A DNA stretch of 6,207 nt, taken from contig CANQCC010000087.1 in assembly GCA_947589635.1 (NCBI GenBank), positions 1 through 6,207 of the forward strand, read 5' to 3'. Origin of the DNA: an uncultured Clostridia bacterium (GTDB lineage Bacteria; Bacillota; Clostridia; Christensenellales; CAG-917). The position numbers and the translations under genes were made by a program. The notes under the pieces were generated by a model that saw only the letters and a list, made by a program, of their open reading frames with translations, did no database searches and had not been told where the DNA came from. Numbering within the stretch: the first letter of the stretch is position 1; every line of letters starts with the position of its first letter. This document shows positions 6,105 to 6,207 of the stretch, in pieces.

Positions 6105-6127
6105 AAAAACAGCGGGCGACAGCCCGC
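6105..6127 (-). terminator. Candidate Rho-independent terminator for a minus-strand gene beyond the right edge
   Basis: On the minus strand GCGGGC-TGTC-GCCCGC is a perfect 6 bp, all-GC stem with a tetraloop, followed by TGTTTTT. This fits an intrinsic terminator for transcription arriving from the right of the window. On the plus strand the stem is followed by AAACCC, so it would not stop the deacetylase-like gene. An overlapping alternative stem, CCGCT/AGCGG (6099-6103 with 6111-6115), could compete with it. Confidence 0.5.
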
Positions 6128-6207
6128 AAACCCAAGCACAAAAAATAGCGAGCCGTGAGCATTTTTGACCTCGAAGGCTTTCTTCTTCGGTAAATGCGTA
6201 TAGTGAA

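Larger units (their letters stand above)
5931..6206 (-). other. Open minus-strand frame of at least 91 codons entering from the right edge; coding status doubtful
   Basis: From 6206 the minus strand stays open to a TAA at 5931-5933. The translation begins SLYAFTEEESLRGQK and ends KGEAYTRKRRYVKKE followed by TITQTNF; I recognise no family. Against coding: a terminator-like hairpin and a GC-rich palindrome lie inside the frame, the latter giving a GPPPPRAARSLP stretch. Codon choice is unlike the neighbouring genes, and no start with a ribosome site is visible inside. It could be the 3' end of a gene beyond the window, or a fortuitous frame through a dispersed repeat. The second option seems more likely. 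Confidence 0.2.
5874..6207. other. Region of 334 bp without a convincing gene
   Basis: Base composition is less GC-rich than the genes, with patches of strong GC. It holds a three-codon plus-strand frame (ATG GAT AAT TAA at 5923) with a good AAGGAAGG site before it, a GC hairpin at 6045-6059, a minus-strand terminator-like hairpin at 6105-6127 and a doubtful open minus-strand frame. No plus-strand terminator for the deacetylase-like gene was found. The mosaic look would suit a dispersed intergenic repeat or the worn end of a mobile element, but no terminal repeats or transposase are seen. Confidence 0.5.

Overview
The window looks like a chromosomal segment from a Firmicutes-type bacterium, probably a clostridial lineage. 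The coding DNA favours GCG, GGC and CGC codons, the intergenic DNA is AT-rich, and the three recognisable genes best match Firmicutes families. No rRNA, tRNA, CRISPR array, integrase or transposase is visible.

Layout. Positions 3536 to 1 (minus strand) hold a large FtsK/SpoIIIE-type DNA translocase: four N-terminal membrane helices, a linker of about 600 residues, then the motor with clear Walker A and B motifs. It runs off the left edge before its gamma domain. Positions 3537-3836 are a regulatory intergenic region with an extended -10 promoter and ribosome binding site for the translocase, a perfect terminator for the gene upstream of it, and several small repeats and hairpins. Positions 5102 to 3837 (minus strand) hold a complete M16 zinc peptidase with an intact HXXEH motif. 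Its best promoter puts the transcription start on the A of the start codon, which predicts a leaderless mRNA. Divergently, 5151-5873 (plus strand) encodes a membrane-anchored NodB-fold protein related to polysaccharide deacetylases, in which the first catalytic motif is replaced. Positions 5874-6207 have no convincing gene. They hold two GC hairpins, one of which reads as a minus-strand terminator, and an open minus-strand frame of doubtful reality entering from the right edge.

Context. In Bacillus subtilis the order pnpA-ylxY (deacetylase-like)-mlpA (M16 peptidase)-ymxH-spoVFAB-asd-dapG-dapA-ymfA-tepA-ylzA-spoIIIE is known. Deacetylase-like, M16 and FtsK/SpoIIIE lying side by side here looks like a shortened and partly inverted version of that neighbourhood. 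This suggests the translocase may be the SpoIIIE equivalent, but it does not prove sporulation.

I see no wholly new biological system. The points most worth checking are the predicted leaderless promoter packed into a roughly 40 bp divergent junction, the deacetylase-like protein lacking canonical catalytic aspartates, the repeat-built translocase linker (21 bp tandem repeats encoding Gln-Asn heptads), and the unexplained right-hand 330 bp.
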